Shown piece after piece: positions 48,059 through 59,206 of a stretch of 64,000 nucleotides of DNA. The translations under genes and the position numbers were made by a program. The DNA lies in the NCBI GenBank assembly GCA_023266055.1, contig JAHFRW010000011.1, positions 1 to 64,000 of the forward strand. Reading direction: 5' to 3'. Numbering within the stretch: position 1 is the first letter of the stretch; each line of letters begins with the position of its first letter. The notes under the pieces were generated by a model. That model saw nothing but the letters and a program-made list of their open reading frames with translations. It was not told where the DNA came from and searched no databases. This stretch comes from Gammaproteobacteria bacterium. GTDB lineage: Bacteria > Pseudomonadota > Gammaproteobacteria > Ga0077554 > Ga007554.

Positions 48059-49304
48059 GATACGCAACTACACCATGAATTTTGGGCCGCAGCATCCGTC
48101 TGCTCATGGCGTGTTACGTTTGGTGCTGGAAATGGACGGTGAGGTAATCGAACGTGCTGACCCGCATATCGGCCTGCTGCACCGCGCCACCGAAAAGCTG
48201 GCCGAAAGCAAGCCGTATATCCAGAGCATTCCTTACATGGATCGCCTCGATTACGTATCCATGATGTGTAATGAGCATGGTTATGTGCTTGCCATGGAGA
48301 AATTACTCGGTGTTGAGCCGCCGTTGCGGGCACAATACATTCGCGTCATGTTTGATGAAATCACGCGCGTGTTGAATCACCTGTTGTGGCTGGGTGCGCA
48401 TGCGCTGGATATTGGTGCCATGACGGTGTTTTTGTATTGTTTTCGCGAACGCGAAGATTTGATGGACTGTTATGAAGCTGTGTCAGGTGCACGTATGCAC
48501 GCGGCGTATTATCGCCCCGGTGGTGTATATCGTGATTTGCCTGCCAGCATGCCACATTATCAGGCATCCAAATGGCACAACCAGAAGCAAGTGGATGGAC
48601 TCAACAGTAATCGTCAGGGTTCATTGCTCGATTTTATTGAGGATTTCACGCGGCGTTTTCCTACGTATGTTGATGAGTATGAAACCCTGCTGACCGATAA
48701 CCGCATCTGGAAACAGCGCACGGTGGGTATTGGCGTCGTAACGCCGGAGCGTGCCTTGCAAATGGGCTTCACCGGGCCCATGTTGCGTGGTTCAGGTGTG
48801 GCGTGGGATTTACGCAAGAAACAGCCCTACGAAGTGTATGACCGGTTACAGTTTGATGTTCCAGTGGGCGTGGAAGGGGATTGTTATGACCGCTATCTGG
48901 TACGCGTTGAAGAAATGCGTCAATCGAACCGCATCATCATTCAATGTGTGGACTGGCTGCGCAAGAATCCTGGCCCGGTGATGATTGATAACCACAAGAT
49001 TGCATCGCCATCCCGTATGGAGATGAAAGGAGACATGGAAGCATTGATCCATCATTTCAAGTTGTTTACCGAAGGTTTTTGTTTGCCCGAAGGCGAGGCG
49101 TATGCTGCAGTTGAGCATCCCAAGGGCGAGTTTGGTGTGTACCTGGTATCCGATGGCGCGAACAAGCCATACCGCATGAAAATTCGTGCGCCGGGTTTTG
49201 CACATCTGGCCGGGCTGGATGAGATGGTGCGTGGTCACATGATTGCAGATGTTGTGGCTATTATTGGTACACAGGATATCGTATTTGGTGAGGTTGATCG
49301 CTAA
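48051..49304 (+). CDS. nuoD: NADH-quinone oxidoreductase subunit D
   Basis: 417 residues from GTG at 48051 ([20 protein letters not shown]). The quinone-site segment [10 protein letters not shown], the [12 protein letters not shown] and [13 protein letters not shown] stretches and the C-terminal [13 protein letters not shown] are present. It forms the quinone-binding pocket with NuoB. The stop overlaps nuoE by one base (TAATG). Confidence 0.97.
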   Translation: MAEIRNYTMNFGPQHPSAHGVLRLVLEMDGEVIERADPHIGLLHRATEKLAESKPYIQSIPYMDRLDYVSMMCNEHGYVLAMEKLLGVEPPLRAQYIRVMFDEITRVLNHLLWLGAHALDIGAMTVFLYCFREREDLMDCYEAVSGARMHAAYYRPGGVYRDLPASMPHYQASKWHNQKQVDGLNSNRQGSLLDFIEDFTRRFPTYVDEYETLLTDNRIWKQRTVGIGVVTPERALQMGFTGPMLRGSGVAWDLRKKQPYEVYDRLQFDVPVGVEGDCYDRYLVRVEEMRQSNRIIIQCVDWLRKNPGPVMIDNHKIASPSRMEMKGDMEALIHHFKLFTEGFCLPEGEAYAAVEHPKGEFGVYLVSDGANKPYRMKIRAPGFAHLAGLDEMVRGHMIADVVAIIGTQDIVFGEVDR

Positions 49305-49831
49305 TGTCTTCGGTTGATACAGCGTCACACATTGATAAGGCGCAGATAAGTGGCGGCGTACTTTCACATGAGGTATGTGTTGCCATAGATCGTTGGGTTG
49401 CCAACTTTCCGCCTGAGCGCAAACAATCTGCGGTCATCCCGGCGCTGCACATTGTGCAGGATGCCAATGGTGGTTGGCTCAGCAAGGAGTTAATGGATGC
49501 GGTGGCCGTCTATCTGGAGATGGAGCCTATTTCAGTTTATGAAGTGGCGACCTTCTACACCATGTATTCCCTTAAGCCCACGGGGCGCCACAAAATCAAT
49601 GTATGCACCAATGTGTCATGCATGTTGCGTGGTTCGGATGAGATTGTCAGCCATCTTGAAAGCAGATTGGGCATCCGTTTGGGGCAAACCACGGTAGATG
49701 GCAAATTTACACTCAAGGAAGTGGAGTGTCTGGCGGCATGTGCCGGTGCTCCCATGTGTCAGATTGGCAAGCATTACCATGAAAATCTGACACCTGAAAA
49801 AATTGACGAAATTCTCGCGAACCTTGGCTAA
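49304..49831 (+). CDS. nuoE: NADH-quinone oxidoreductase subunit E
   Basis: 175 residues. The thioredoxin-like 2Fe-2S cluster (N1a) is held by NVCTNVSCMLRG (C-x4-C) and VECLAACAGAPMCQIG (C-x3-C). VATFYTMYSLKPTG is conserved. It belongs to the NADH-dehydrogenase module with NuoF and NuoG. Confidence 0.96.
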   Translation: MSSVDTASHIDKAQISGGVLSHEVCVAIDRWVANFPPERKQSAVIPALHIVQDANGGWLSKELMDAVAVYLEMEPISVYEVATFYTMYSLKPTGRHKINVCTNVSCMLRGSDEIVSHLESRLGIRLGQTTVDGKFTLKEVECLAACAGAPMCQIGKHYHENLTPEKIDEILANLG

Positions 49832-49848
49832 CCTATTGAGCGGCGGAC

Positions 49849-51162
49849 ATGGCTAACGAAATCTGTTTTAACACCATGCATCTTGAAAAGCCCTGGACAC
49901 TGGAGTCGTATCTGAGTGTAGGTGGCTATCAGGCGTGGAAAAAAATCCTTGCAGAAAAAACCCCGCCGGAAGAAATCATTGCCGAGCTAAAAACCTCGGC
50001 ATTGCGTGGTCGAGGAGGGGCAGGGTTTCCCACCGGACTGAAATGGAGCTTCATGCCGCGTAATTCGCCGGGCCAGAAATACATTGTGTGTAATTCTGAT
50101 GAAGGTGAGCCGGGTACGTTTAAAGACCGTGATATTTTGCGCTATAACCCGCATGCATTGATTGAAGGCATGGCAATTGCGGGTTATACCATTGGCGCGA
50201 CGGTGGGTTATAACTATATGCGCGGCGAATTCTGGGAACCGTATGATCGCTTCGAAGGCGCGCTGGAAGAAGCACGTCGTGCCGGTTTTCTTGGCAAGAA
50301 TATCATGGGATCCGGTGTTGATTTTGAGCTGCATTCCCATCTGGGTGCGGGCGCTTATATTTGCGGTGAAGAAACCGCATTGCTGGAATCCCTGGAAGGC
50401 AAAAAAGGTCAGCCACGCTTCAAGCCGCCTTTCCCGGCCAGTTACGGTTTGTATGGTCGTCCTACCACTATCAACAATACAGAGACACTGGCGTCTGTGC
50501 CCCTGATTCTGAAAAATGGTGGCCGCTGGTTTTTGGAGCTTGGCAAGCCGAATAATGGCGGTACCAAAATTTTCTCCGTGTCAGGTCATGTCAATAAGCC
50601 TGGTAATTATGAAGTGGCGATGGGCACACCGTTTTCCAGGCTACTGGAGATGGCGGGCGGTGTGAGTGGCGGGCGCAAACTCAAAGCGGTGATCCCCGGT
50701 GGCTCATCCGTGCCGGTAGTGCCGGGCGATGTCATGATGGGTGTGACAATGGATTATGATTCCATCGCCAAGGCGGGATCCATGTTGGGCGCCGGATCAG
50801 TGATTATTATGGATGACACGACCTGCATGGTGCGTCTGTTGGCGCGCATTGCGCATTTTTATTATGAAGAGTCATGCGGTCAATGTACCCCGTGCCGTGA
50901 AGGCACCGGATGGCTGTCACGTGTGATACATCGTATTGAACACGGTCAGGGCAAGCAGGATGATCTTGATATGCTGGTGGACGTATCCAATAAAATACAG
51001 GGCCGCACGATTTGCGCTCTGGGGGATGCAGCGGCATTGCCGGTGATCAGTTTCATCAAACATTTTCGGGAAGAATTTCAGTATCACATTGATCATCGCC
51101 AGTGCATGGTGGGGCATCACGCCGGGCATGCATCTGCAACGTTGCGTGCTGGTGCGGCATGA
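49849..51162 (+). CDS. nuoF: NADH-quinone oxidoreductase subunit F
   Basis: 437 residues. [17 protein letters not shown] and [15 protein letters not shown] bind NADH and FMN, and [15 protein letters not shown] with a later Cys in [14 protein letters not shown] hold cluster N3. It is the electron entry point. The gene follows nuoE by 17 nt. Confidence 0.97.
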   Translation: MANEICFNTMHLEKPWTLESYLSVGGYQAWKKILAEKTPPEEIIAELKTSALRGRGGAGFPTGLKWSFMPRNSPGQKYIVCNSDEGEPGTFKDRDILRYNPHALIEGMAIAGYTIGATVGYNYMRGEFWEPYDRFEGALEEARRAGFLGKNIMGSGVDFELHSHLGAGAYICGEETALLESLEGKKGQPRFKPPFPASYGLYGRPTTINNTETLASVPLILKNGGRWFLELGKPNNGGTKIFSVSGHVNKPGNYEVAMGTPFSRLLEMAGGVSGGRKLKAVIPGGSSVPVVPGDVMMGVTMDYDSIAKAGSMLGAGSVIIMDDTTCMVRLLARIAHFYYEESCGQCTPCREGTGWLSRVIHRIEHGQGKQDDLDMLVDVSNKIQGRTICALGDAAALPVISFIKHFREEFQYHIDHRQCMVGHHAGHASATLRAGAA

Positions 51163-51222
51163 TGATGTGGTGTGCCCCCATCAATGAATGGTCAATCAAC
51201 GATTAATAGCAGACGGGCGACT

Positions 51223-53526
51223 ATGGTAAACATCGAAATTGATGGCAAGCAGGTTCAGGCAAAAGATGGCTCGATGGTTATCGAGGCAGCGGATGATGCA
51301 GGTATTGCTATTCCGCGCTTTTGCTACCATAAAAAATTGTCTATTGCCGCTAACTGCCGTATGTGTCTGGTTGAGGTAGATAAAGCCGCTAAGCCCTTGC
51401 CTGCCTGTGCTACACCAGTGACAGAGGGGATGCGTGTATACACCAAATCACCGCGTGCACTTGATGCACAAAAAGGTGTGATGGAGTTTTTGTTGATTAA
51501 TCATCCGCTCGATTGCCCGATTTGCGATCAGGGTGGTGAGTGTGATCTGCAGGATCTGGCGTTGGGTTATGGCGCCAGCAATTCGCGTTTTCTGGAAAAC
51601 AAGCGTGTCGTTAAAGACAAGGATATTGGCCCATTAATTTCCACTGAAATGACGCGTTGCATTCATTGTACACGCTGCGTGCGTTTTGGTCAGGAAGTGG
51701 CGGGCGTTAAAGAGCTGGGCGCCACCGGTCGCGGCGAGCATATGAAGATTGGCATGTATGTGGAAAAGGCCATGGTTTCCGAGTTGTCGGGCAATGTCAT
51801 TGATTTATGCCCGGTGGGCGCGTTGACCTCCAAGCCTTTCCGTTATACCGCCCGTGTCTGGGAGCTGGCGCAGCGCGATACGATTGCGCCGCATGATTGT
51901 ATCGGTTCTCATCTATGTGTTGATGTGCGCGGTAACAAGGTCATGCGTTTCCTGCCGGGTGAGAATGAAGAGATCAATGAAACCTGGATTTCTGACCGTG
52001 ATCGCTTCAGCTATGACGGCTTGAACAGTGATGATCGTTTGCGCGTGCCGATGATCAAAAAAGATGGCAAGTGGCACGAGGTTGACTGGACCACAGCGTT
52101 TGAGTTTGCGGTGGCTGGTTTAAAGCCTGTGCTCACGCGTTATGGTGCAACACAGCTGGGTACGCTGGTGTCTCCGATTGCGACTGTTGAAGAAATGTAT
52201 CTGGCACAAAAACTGGTGCGTGCTCTGGGCAGTGATAATATTGACCATCGTTTGCGACAGCAGGATTTCAGCGATCAGGAAACCGCACCCCTTTATCCCT
52301 GGTTGGGGCAGAGCATCCCCGATCTTGAAAAGCTGGATGCTGCGTTACTGATCGGTTCAAACGTACGTAAAGAGCAGCCGATCGCCGGATTGCGTTTGCG
52401 CAAGGCAGCGTTGCATGGCGCAAACATCATGTTTGTGAATGCACAGCATCATGATTTTAATTTCCCTGTCAAGGCACAGCTGACGTCAGGCGTGGCGGGC
52501 ATGGAGCATGATCTTGCTGCGCTGGTGAAGGCGCTCCTGCATATTGCCGGCATGCCCGCAGGATCCGGCGTGCCGCAAGGTCTGGAATCATTGCTGGCCA
52601 ATGTTACCGTGACAGAGGCCCATACTGAGGTGGCCAAACGCCTGCATGCGTCAACCCGGGTGACGGTACTGCTGGGTAATCAGGCGCTGGCGCATCCCGC
52701 GCTGTCTACCTTGCGTGCGTTGGCGGGTGTGATTGCACAATTGAGTAATGCCGTATTGGGTTACCTGCCAGAGGCGGGTAACAGCGTCGGAGGCTGGTTG
52801 GCGGGTACTGTGCCACACCGCGGCCCGGCGGGCAGAATAGCGACCAGTCAGGGGCTGGATGCGAGCGCCATGTGGAGCGCTGGCCTTAAAAGTTATTTAT
52901 TGATGGGCATTGAACCCGAGTTTGATTGCGCCAACCCTGTGGCGGCCATGGAAGCGCTGGCAGATGCAGATTTTGTAATCTCTCTGACGGCCTACAAGAC
53001 CGATGCCATGCAGCAATATGCCGATGTGCTATTGCCTGTCACGCCCTTCACGGAAACATCCGGGACATTGATTAATGCCGAGGGGCGCTGGCAGAGTTTT
53101 TCCGGGGTGGTGGCTCCCTTGGGCGAAGCGCGTCCCACATGGAAAGTACTGCGTGTCATGGGTAATCTGTTTGATTTGCCAGGATTTGAATACATGTCAT
53201 CAGAAGAGGTGTGTGGTGAAGTGCGTGCCCTGGTGGCGGCGGTCAAGCCGGACAACACCATGCCGTGGCGCTGTCCTGAAGCTTTGAGTACTGACGATAA
53301 TTTACGTATTACTGCGGCACCAATATATGTGGTGGATGCGATTGTGCGTCGTTGCGATGCCTTGCAGCAAACGGTGGATGGCCAGCAGGGTGCATACTGT
53401 TTTGAAGAGGCGGCCAGCGCACAGCAGGCATTACGTCACGCCACACGTAACGCAGGCCATGCGGCGTCGCACCTGACCAGCCCGACGAGCACATCATCAA
53501 CGGGCAGGGTGGTATCACATGTTTGA
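51223..53526 (+). CDS. nuoG: NADH-quinone oxidoreductase subunit G
   Basis: 767 residues from ATG at 51223 ([17 protein letters not shown]); an in-frame start at 51172 would add 17 residues without similarity. N-terminal 2Fe-2S ferredoxin domain ([20 protein letters not shown]), the His-Cys3 cluster ([17 protein letters not shown]), the 4Fe-4S sites ([23 protein letters not shown]), then a molybdopterin-like domain with no cofactor. nuoH overlaps its end by 8 nt. Confidence 0.95.
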   Translation: MVNIEIDGKQVQAKDGSMVIEAADDAGIAIPRFCYHKKLSIAANCRMCLVEVDKAAKPLPACATPVTEGMRVYTKSPRALDAQKGVMEFLLINHPLDCPICDQGGECDLQDLALGYGASNSRFLENKRVVKDKDIGPLISTEMTRCIHCTRCVRFGQEVAGVKELGATGRGEHMKIGMYVEKAMVSELSGNVIDLCPVGALTSKPFRYTARVWELAQRDTIAPHDCIGSHLCVDVRGNKVMRFLPGENEEINETWISDRDRFSYDGLNSDDRLRVPMIKKDGKWHEVDWTTAFEFAVAGLKPVLTRYGATQLGTLVSPIATVEEMYLAQKLVRALGSDNIDHRLRQQDFSDQETAPLYPWLGQSIPDLEKLDAALLIGSNVRKEQPIAGLRLRKAALHGANIMFVNAQHHDFNFPVKAQLTSGVAGMEHDLAALVKALLHIAGMPAGSGVPQGLESLLANVTVTEAHTEVAKRLHASTRVTVLLGNQALAHPALSTLRALAGVIAQLSNAVLGYLPEAGNSVGGWLAGTVPHRGPAGRIATSQGLDASAMWSAGLKSYLLMGIEPEFDCANPVAAMEALADADFVISLTAYKTDAMQQYADVLLPVTPFTETSGTLINAEGRWQSFSGVVAPLGEARPTWKVLRVMGNLFDLPGFEYMSSEEVCGEVRALVAAVKPDNTMPWRCPEALSTDDNLRITAAPIYVVDAIVRRCDALQQTVDGQQGAYCFEEAASAQQALRHATRNAGHAASHLTSPTSTSSTGRVVSHV

Positions 53527-54565
53527 ACTGGTTCAAGGCATATGGGGCGAGCTCCCCGAGCTCCTGAAAATTGTCCTGAAAATTGTGGTGATCGTGGTGC
53601 CCATCATGCTTTCCGTGGCCTATCTTACGTTGGCCGAACGCAAGGTGATTGGTTTCATTCAGGTGCGTATTGGCCCCAATCGCGTTGGGCCGGGTGGCTT
53701 TCTGCAGCCCATTGCCGACGGTTTGAAGCTGGTGCTCAAGGAAATCATTATTCCCACCAACGCCAATCGGTTTTTGTTTATATTGGGTCCCATCGCGGCA
53801 CTGGCACCCGCTTTGGCGGCGTGGGCGGTGATCCCGTTTAATGAAACAATGGTGCTGGCCAATGTTGATGCGGGATTGCTGTACATTCTGGCCATGACCT
53901 CCATGGGTGTCTACGGCATTATCATCGCCGGCTGGGCATCCAATTCCAAATACGCCTTTCTGGGCGCGCTGCGTTCTGCCGCACAGGTAGTGTCGTATGA
54001 AATCGCCATGGGTTTTGCCTTGGTGGGTGTATTGATTGCGGCAGGCAGCATGAATCTGCGGGAAATCGTGCTGGCGCAGCAAGGGAGCTTGCTGCACTGG
54101 TTCTGGTTACCGTTGCTACCGTTGTTTCTGGTATTTTTCATCTCCGGTATTGCCGAAACCAACCGTGCCCCCTTTGACGTGGCCGAAGGCGAGTCCGAAA
54201 TTGTAGCTGGCTTCCATGTTGAATACTCGGGAATGACATTTGCGCTGTTCTTCCTGGCGGAATATGCGGCCATGATCCTGGTGTCGATACTTACATCGCT
54301 GATGTTTCTGGGCGGATGGTTGTCGCCGTTTCAGGGTATACCGTTTCTGGAGGATGCGTTTGCGTGGGTACCGGGCATCGCCTGGTTATTGGGTAAGACG
54401 GCAGTATTCCTGTTTTTGTTCCTGTGGTTCCGTGCTACTTTTCCACGTTACCGCTATGACCAGATCATGCGTTTGGGCTGGAAGATATTTATCCCCATCA
54501 CGATTGTCTGGCTATTAGTGGTTGGCGGCTTGGTGTTGGCTGAAGTTGGGCCCTGGTTTGATTAA
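53519..54565 (+). CDS. nuoH: NADH-quinone oxidoreductase subunit H, last nuo gene present
   Basis: 348 residues with about eight membrane helices. [20 protein letters not shown], the [20 protein letters not shown] loop at the quinone tunnel and [18 protein letters not shown] are diagnostic. It joins the membrane arm to the peripheral arm. nuoI should follow directly but does not: a hairpin and an RHS gene come next, so nuoI-N are displaced. Confidence 0.97.
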   Translation: MFELVQGIWGELPELLKIVLKIVVIVVPIMLSVAYLTLAERKVIGFIQVRIGPNRVGPGGFLQPIADGLKLVLKEIIIPTNANRFLFILGPIAALAPALAAWAVIPFNETMVLANVDAGLLYILAMTSMGVYGIIIAGWASNSKYAFLGALRSAAQVVSYEIAMGFALVGVLIAAGSMNLREIVLAQQGSLLHWFWLPLLPLFLVFFISGIAETNRAPFDVAEGESEIVAGFHVEYSGMTFALFFLAEYAAMILVSILTSLMFLGGWLSPFQGIPFLEDAFAWVPGIAWLLGKTAVFLFLFLWFRATFPRYRYDQIMRLGWKIFIPITIVWLLVVGGLVLAEVGPWFD

Positions 54566-54570
54566 TGGGC

Positions 54571-54609
54571 ACCTCTATAAGTTCGCGCCTTGATCGAATT
54601 TATAGAGGT
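54571..54609. terminator. 15-bp hairpin at the nuo/RHS junction
   Basis: ACCTCTATAAGTTCG (54571-54585) pairs with CGAATTTATAGAGGT (54595-54609) with a single G-T pair, starting 5 bases after the nuoH stop. It has no T-run. It may end the truncated nuo transcript, or be a residual inverted-repeat end of a mobile element marking the insertion point. Confidence 0.6.
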
Positions 54610-54656
54610 ATCCATATACCTGCACCCTATAAAAATTTACTGAGCAAGAGAATGTA

Positions 54657-57600
54657 ATGCGTATCTTTGGCAAACTACTTGGCCCCATTCTTTTTTTCTG
54701 TGTAGCTGTTTTTTTTCTGCCTTCGGTTTCATTTTCTGCTCATGCTCCCGTTCCGCCAGGTTCACATCTTGTTTATTTTTACGACAACAGTGGCCTCAGC
54801 GGACTTCCTCCTGCGCCAAAATTCCCTACTTCGTTGCAAGCTGCAGAGTATGGTATTCAGTGCTTTATAGTCGGATGCTATGGCAGCCTTGGCATTACCC
54901 CTATCCCTAATTATCAATCTCACGTTTTTACACGAATGGCGGTCACTGACACATACAAGGACGTGTATGTTTATACCATTACCCAATCAACAATTTGTTG
55001 GGGGGGCGTCCTCTGCACACGTGAAATCCCTATTACCGTCTATCACGAACTTCCACCCCCACCGCGCATCGTCATCCTGGACAAAACCAAAAAAAATCCC
55101 GACATATGTCTTGTGGTGGGCAACCCGATCCATCCAGCCACTGGCAACAAGCAGCAAGTCGAAACCGACTACAGCGGCATGGGCCTGTTCCCGCTGGTTC
55201 ACCAGCGCACCTATAACAGCGCCGGGGAGCTGGGTGCGGGTTGGCGCAACTTCTATGATCGCACTGTTTCCTGGTATTCCGTAACTGATCCGGTCACAGG
55301 CACTACAGTCAGCACCGCTACTGTCACCCGCCCCAATGGCAAGACCTACACATATACACTGAGCGGCAGCACCTGGGTGGTAGACGCCGATATCAGTGAC
55401 CGGCTGACCGGCAACAACTCCACGGACTGGACGTACACTTCTGCCCAAAATGACGAGACCGAAATTTACAGCGCTAATGGGGCGCTGCTGTCCATCACTA
55501 ACCGGGCGGGCTTAACGCAAACCCTGGCCTACGATACCCAGGGTCGTCTTTCAACGGTGACGGATCCCGTCGGACGCCAACTCACGTTCACCTACGATAC
55601 CTCCGGCCGCATGGCCACCCTGACCGATCCGGCCAGTGGGCTTTATCTCTACACCTATGATGTCGATGGTAACCTCAGCACCGTCACCTACCCGGACGGC
55701 AAAACCCGCACCTACCTCTACAACGAGCAAGCCTACACCCAGAACACCGCGCAGCGTCGTGCGCTCACCGGCATCATTGATGAAAACAACAGCCGCTACG
55801 CCACGTTCGGCTACAACGCCACCGGCCTCGCTATTTCAACAGAGCATGCCGGCGGTGTCGAACGCGTTACTGTCAACTATGGCACGCCGCCGCGCATCGA
55901 ATCGTCTTCGTACCTCGATCCGGTGACGAATATCACCTACGTTACCCTCTATTACGTGCCGCCCACCGTCACCACCGTCACCGATGCCTTGGGCACAACG
56001 CGGGGTTATGATTTCCAGTCGGTTAACGGTGTGATTAAAAATACTGGCCTCACCCAACCCTGCCCCACCTGTGGCGGGGACACCGCGGCCAGCACCTATG
56101 ACGCCAACGGCAACCCGGCTTCCAAGACCGACTTCAACGGCAACGTCACCACCTACGGCTACGACCTTACGCGTAATTTAGAGATCAGCCGCACCGAAGC
56201 CGCAGGCACGCCCCTGGCGCGAATCACCACCACCACGTGGCACCCCACCTTCCGGCTACCCACGCAGATCACCGAACCCAACCGCGTCACCACCTTCACC
56301 TATGACACCCAAGGCAATCTCACGCAAAAAACCATCACTTCCGGCACGCTCAGCCGCACCTGGAGCTATACTTATAACGCCTTGGGTCTGGTCACCCGCG
56401 TCAACGGCCCGCGCAGCGACGTTGCGGACGTGACCACCTATACCTATGATGCTCAAGGCAACCTCGCCAGTGTCACCAACGCCTTGGGCCATGTCACCAA
56501 CATCACCACCTACGATGCTCACGGTCGTCCTTTAACGATCCAGGACCCCAACGGCGTCATTACCCAGTTGCGCTATGATGTACGGGGTCGCCTGATTTCC
56601 CGTTTAGTGGGCACTGAATTTACCCAATTCCAGTACGACGGTGTTGGCCAGCTCACCCGCATCATACTGCCCGACAGCAGCTTCATGGATTACCGCTACG
56701 ATGCGGCTCACCGCCTCATCGCCATGACCGATGCGCTGGGCAACAAAATTAGCTACACGCTGGATGCGCTGGGCAACCGTATCAAGGAAGATATCCTCGA
56801 CCCCAGTAACGCTCTCACCCAGCAGCGCCGCCGCGTGTTTGATGGCCTCAACCGCCTTGCTCAAGACATCGGCGCGCAAAACCAGGTTACAGCGTATCAA
56901 TACGATGCCAACGGCAACCTGCTCAGTCGCACCGATCCCCTGGCGAACACCACCACCCACGGCTATGACGCCCTTAATCGTTTGGCGCAAGTTACTGACT
57001 CTGCCAGTGGCATCGCCCGCTATACCTACAATGCCAATGACCGCCTCATTCAAGCCATCGACCCGCGTGGTATCGGCACCGCCTACAGTTATGATGGCCT
57101 CGACAACCTCACCCAGACCGTAAGCCTGGATGCCGGAACGAGTGCCCACACCTATGATACGGCGGGCAATCTTGCCACTCAAACCGACGCCCGCAATAAA
57201 AAGACCGTCTACACCTATGACGCCTTGAACCGCCTCATCCAAACCCGGTTCGCCGACGCCACCCGCATTGTCTACCAATACGACACCGGCACTCACGCCA
57301 TCGGCCGTCTGATTAAAATGACCGATCCGGCAGGCATCACCCAATGGACCTACGACCCGCAAGGGCGGGTTATCACCCAAACCCAAACCACCGGCACCCT
57401 CAATCAGGTACTGCGTTATGGATACGACGCCAGCGGACGCGTGGCGCAACTCACCTACCCTTCGGGCAAAGTGATCAGCTACGGTTATGACCTTGCCGGC
57501 AACCTCGCCCAGCTCGGCCTCAACGGCCAACCCCTGCTCAACAACATCCGCTACCAGCCCTATGGCGCGGTGAAAGAATGGACCTGGGGGAACGGTACCC

Positions 57601-58760
57601 TGCACAGCCGTGCCTTTGATGCTGACGGGCGCATGGTCAGTCACCCCCAAGGCAATGCCCCGCTCTCCATCAGCTACGACAGTGCCGGGCGCATCGTCCA
57701 GCAAACGCAGAGCACCGGCGTACACAGCTACGGCTATGACAGCGTCGACCGCCTCACCCAGCACGTCGACGCCACCGGCCTGCTCAGTGACTACCAGTAC
57801 GACACCAACGGCAACCGTACCCAACTCACCCAGGGCAGCCTCGCCACCGCCTACCACCTCTCGATCACCAGCAACCGCCTCAATAGCCAGAGCGGGGCGG
57901 TAACCAAAAGCTACACCTACGATGCCGCAGGCAACCTGATCAGCAACGGCACCCATGCTTACACTTATAATGCACGCGGACGCCTTGCTAAAGTCACCTA
58001 CGGCACCCGCAGCAACACCTACGCCCTCAACGGCCTCGGTCAGCGCATCCGCAAGACCGGCTACGGCGTCAGCACGGGCACTAACCGTTATGTCTATGAC
58101 GCACAAGGCCACCTGCTCGGTGATTACACCAGCACCGGCGTCGCGATCCAGGAAACCGTGTATCTGGGTGACATTCCCGTGGCCGTGCTTCAGGGCACCG
58201 CAGTGTATCACCTCCATGCCGACCACCTCGACACCCCGCGAGTGATCACCGACAGCACCGATAAAGTGATCTGGCGCTGGGACAGCGACCCGTTTGGCAC
58301 CACCGCCGCCAACGAAGACCCTGACGGGGACAGGAAGAAATTCATCTATAACCTGCGTTTTCCGGGACAATACTTTGACAAGGAGACCGGGCTGCATTAT
58401 AACTATTTTAGGGATTATGACCCGAGGGTCGGGCGGTATGTGCAGAGTGATCCGATTGGGTTGCGGGGTGGGTTGAATACATACACCTATGTCGATGGCA
58501 ACCCGATAAGTTATATTGATCCGTTAGGATTAGCCAAATTACCACCTATACCACCGCGACCTCCAACCAACACAGAACGACCTGTTCCGCAACCTGTTCC
58601 GCCGCCGACATCAGGAAGACCTTCGTGCGATTTAGTGTTTTCCACTTGCATGGCAGCATGCGTGTCTAAATGTCCAGGCCCTGGATTAGTGAAGGTTGGA
58701 GCTTGCGGAACTCTGTGTGTAACTTTGTTTTTGATCTGCAAGCATGATGGTGGCGAATAA
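54657..58760 (+). CDS. Sec-exported RHS/YD-repeat polymorphic toxin with Cys-rich tip
   Basis: 1367 residues. A Sec signal peptide (about 1-28) is followed by an unknown N-terminal region and a DUF6531 start (VVGNPIHPATGNKQQVETDY, about 153-172). YD repeats fill about 270-1140 (YDAQGNL, YDALNRL and similar). The RHS core holds DHLDTPRVITDSTDKVIWRW and ends QSDPIGLRGGLNTYTYVDGN then DPLGL, the conserved self-cleavage boundary. The 75-residue tip (1293-1367) is Pro-rich then Cys-rich with seven Cys (C-x6-C-x3-C-x3-C) and matches no toxin I know. There is no PAAR or VgrG part. An AT-rich gene overlaps the 3' end. Confidence 0.9.
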   Translation: MRIFGKLLGPILFFCVAVFFLPSVSFSAHAPVPPGSHLVYFYDNSGLSGLPPAPKFPTSLQAAEYGIQCFIVGCYGSLGITPIPNYQSHVFTRMAVTDTYKDVYVYTITQSTICWGGVLCTREIPITVYHELPPPPRIVILDKTKKNPDICLVVGNPIHPATGNKQQVETDYSGMGLFPLVHQRTYNSAGELGAGWRNFYDRTVSWYSVTDPVTGTTVSTATVTRPNGKTYTYTLSGSTWVVDADISDRLTGNNSTDWTYTSAQNDETEIYSANGALLSITNRAGLTQTLAYDTQGRLSTVTDPVGRQLTFTYDTSGRMATLTDPASGLYLYTYDVDGNLSTVTYPDGKTRTYLYNEQAYTQNTAQRRALTGIIDENNSRYATFGYNATGLAISTEHAGGVERVTVNYGTPPRIESSSYLDPVTNITYVTLYYVPPTVTTVTDALGTTRGYDFQSVNGVIKNTGLTQPCPTCGGDTAASTYDANGNPASKTDFNGNVTTYGYDLTRNLEISRTEAAGTPLARITTTTWHPTFRLPTQITEPNRVTTFTYDTQGNLTQKTITSGTLSRTWSYTYNALGLVTRVNGPRSDVADVTTYTYDAQGNLASVTNALGHVTNITTYDAHGRPLTIQDPNGVITQLRYDVRGRLISRLVGTEFTQFQYDGVGQLTRIILPDSSFMDYRYDAAHRLIAMTDALGNKISYTLDALGNRIKEDILDPSNALTQQRRRVFDGLNRLAQDIGAQNQVTAYQYDANGNLLSRTDPLANTTTHGYDALNRLAQVTDSASGIARYTYNANDRLIQAIDPRGIGTAYSYDGLDNLTQTVSLDAGTSAHTYDTAGNLATQTDARNKKTVYTYDALNRLIQTRFADATRIVYQYDTGTHAIGRLIKMTDPAGITQWTYDPQGRVITQTQTTGTLNQVLRYGYDASGRVAQLTYPSGKVISYGYDLAGNLAQLGLNGQPLLNNIRYQPYGAVKEWTWGNGTLHSRAFDADGRMVSHPQGNAPLSISYDSAGRIVQQTQSTGVHSYGYDSVDRLTQHVDATGLLSDYQYDTNGNRTQLTQGSLATAYHLSITSNRLNSQSGAVTKSYTYDAAGNLISNGTHAYTYNARGRLAKVTYGTRSNTYALNGLGQRIRKTGYGVSTGTNRYVYDAQGHLLGDYTSTGVAIQETVYLGDIPVAVLQGTAVYHLHADHLDTPRVITDSTDKVIWRWDSDPFGTTAANEDPDGDRKKFIYNLRFPGQYFDKETGLHYNYFRDYDPRVGRYVQSDPIGLRGGLNTYTYVDGNPISYIDPLGLAKLPPIPPRPPTNTERPVPQPVPPPTSGRPSCDLVFSTCMAACVSKCPGPGLVKVGACGTLCVTLFLICKHDGGE
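57727..58464 (+). repeat. RHS core repeat, copy A (in the full-length gene)
   Basis: About 738 bp nearly identical, without indels, to 59746-60483 (offset 2019) and, over its last 470 bp, to 62317-62785 (offset 4317). It codes the last YD repeats and the RHS core. Copies B and C share changes absent from A (for example AAC-AAA for GAT-AAA at the core DSTNKV/DSTDKV). Confidence 0.9.
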
Positions 58761-59091
58761 TATGGATACACTCGCCTACCCTTCAAAAGGCTTTGTGAAA
58801 AACGTAATAATCGCTATTAAAAATAGCCATGAAATAAAAATTATTGTCCTTCCGGGATGGCGAAAAAAAATAATATTAACTGAGTTGCCTGGTTTTTTAC
58901 ATGACAAAGTGGCCAGCAATAGTAAGCGGAGCTGGAAATTTATATTTGGTATGTTCCTAGTATCACATTTTCTTACTGCCTATTTTTACGCTAGATCTGG
59001 GGGGTATACTGCAAGTTATATGGATGGTGACGAATTAATTGTAAATTTGAAGCCGCCCGGTGGATCGAGCTCGGTAGGTTGGGCTGAATGA
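58744..59091 (+). CDS. Candidate immunity protein 1 (small membrane protein)
   Basis: 115 residues if started at 58744, overlapping the RHS stop by 17 nt; ATG at 58762 (MDTLAYPSKGF) just after the stop is the likelier start. One membrane helix lies near 67-84 (WKFIFGMFLVSHFLTAYFYA). The DNA is much more AT-rich than the RHS core. The last residues (SSVGWAE) come from a REP-type repeat, so the native C-terminus may have been altered. The immunity role is inferred only from its position behind a toxin tip. Confidence 0.55.
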   Translation: MMVANNMDTLAYPSKGFVKNVIIAIKNSHEIKIIVLPGWRKKIILTELPGFLHDKVASNSKRSWKFIFGMFLVSHFLTAYFYARSGGYTASYMDGDELIVNLKPPGGSSSVGWAE

Positions 59092-59144
59092 GATGAAGCC
59101 AAGCCCGTAGCCCGTAGGTTGGGGTGAATGAAATGAACCCCAAC
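59074..59144. repeat. Two tandem REP-type palindromes
   Basis: GTAGGTTGGGCTGAATGAGA at 59074 starts the first, which has a degenerate second arm. The second, at 59114-59144, is GTAGGTTGGGG, an AATGAAAT-containing loop, then CCCCAAC. Both have the GTAGG head and G-rich/C-rich arms of proteobacterial REP elements. Confidence 0.75.
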
Positions 59145-59206
59145 AAAAAGCTGGCGGCTTGCGCAATGGGTGGTTATGAATGATGTATTGTGCGGGTCTG
59201 TGAAGA

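Noticed and set aside
56604-58397. Long 597-codon open frame antisense to the RHS gene
   Set aside because: It is a mirror of the repetitive YD coding sequence; similar antisense frames occur over copies B and C. The Val/Gly-rich product has no domain.
54657-58760. Type VI effector reading of the RHS protein
   Set aside because: No PAAR, VgrG or prePAAR part; the N-terminus is a Sec signal peptide.
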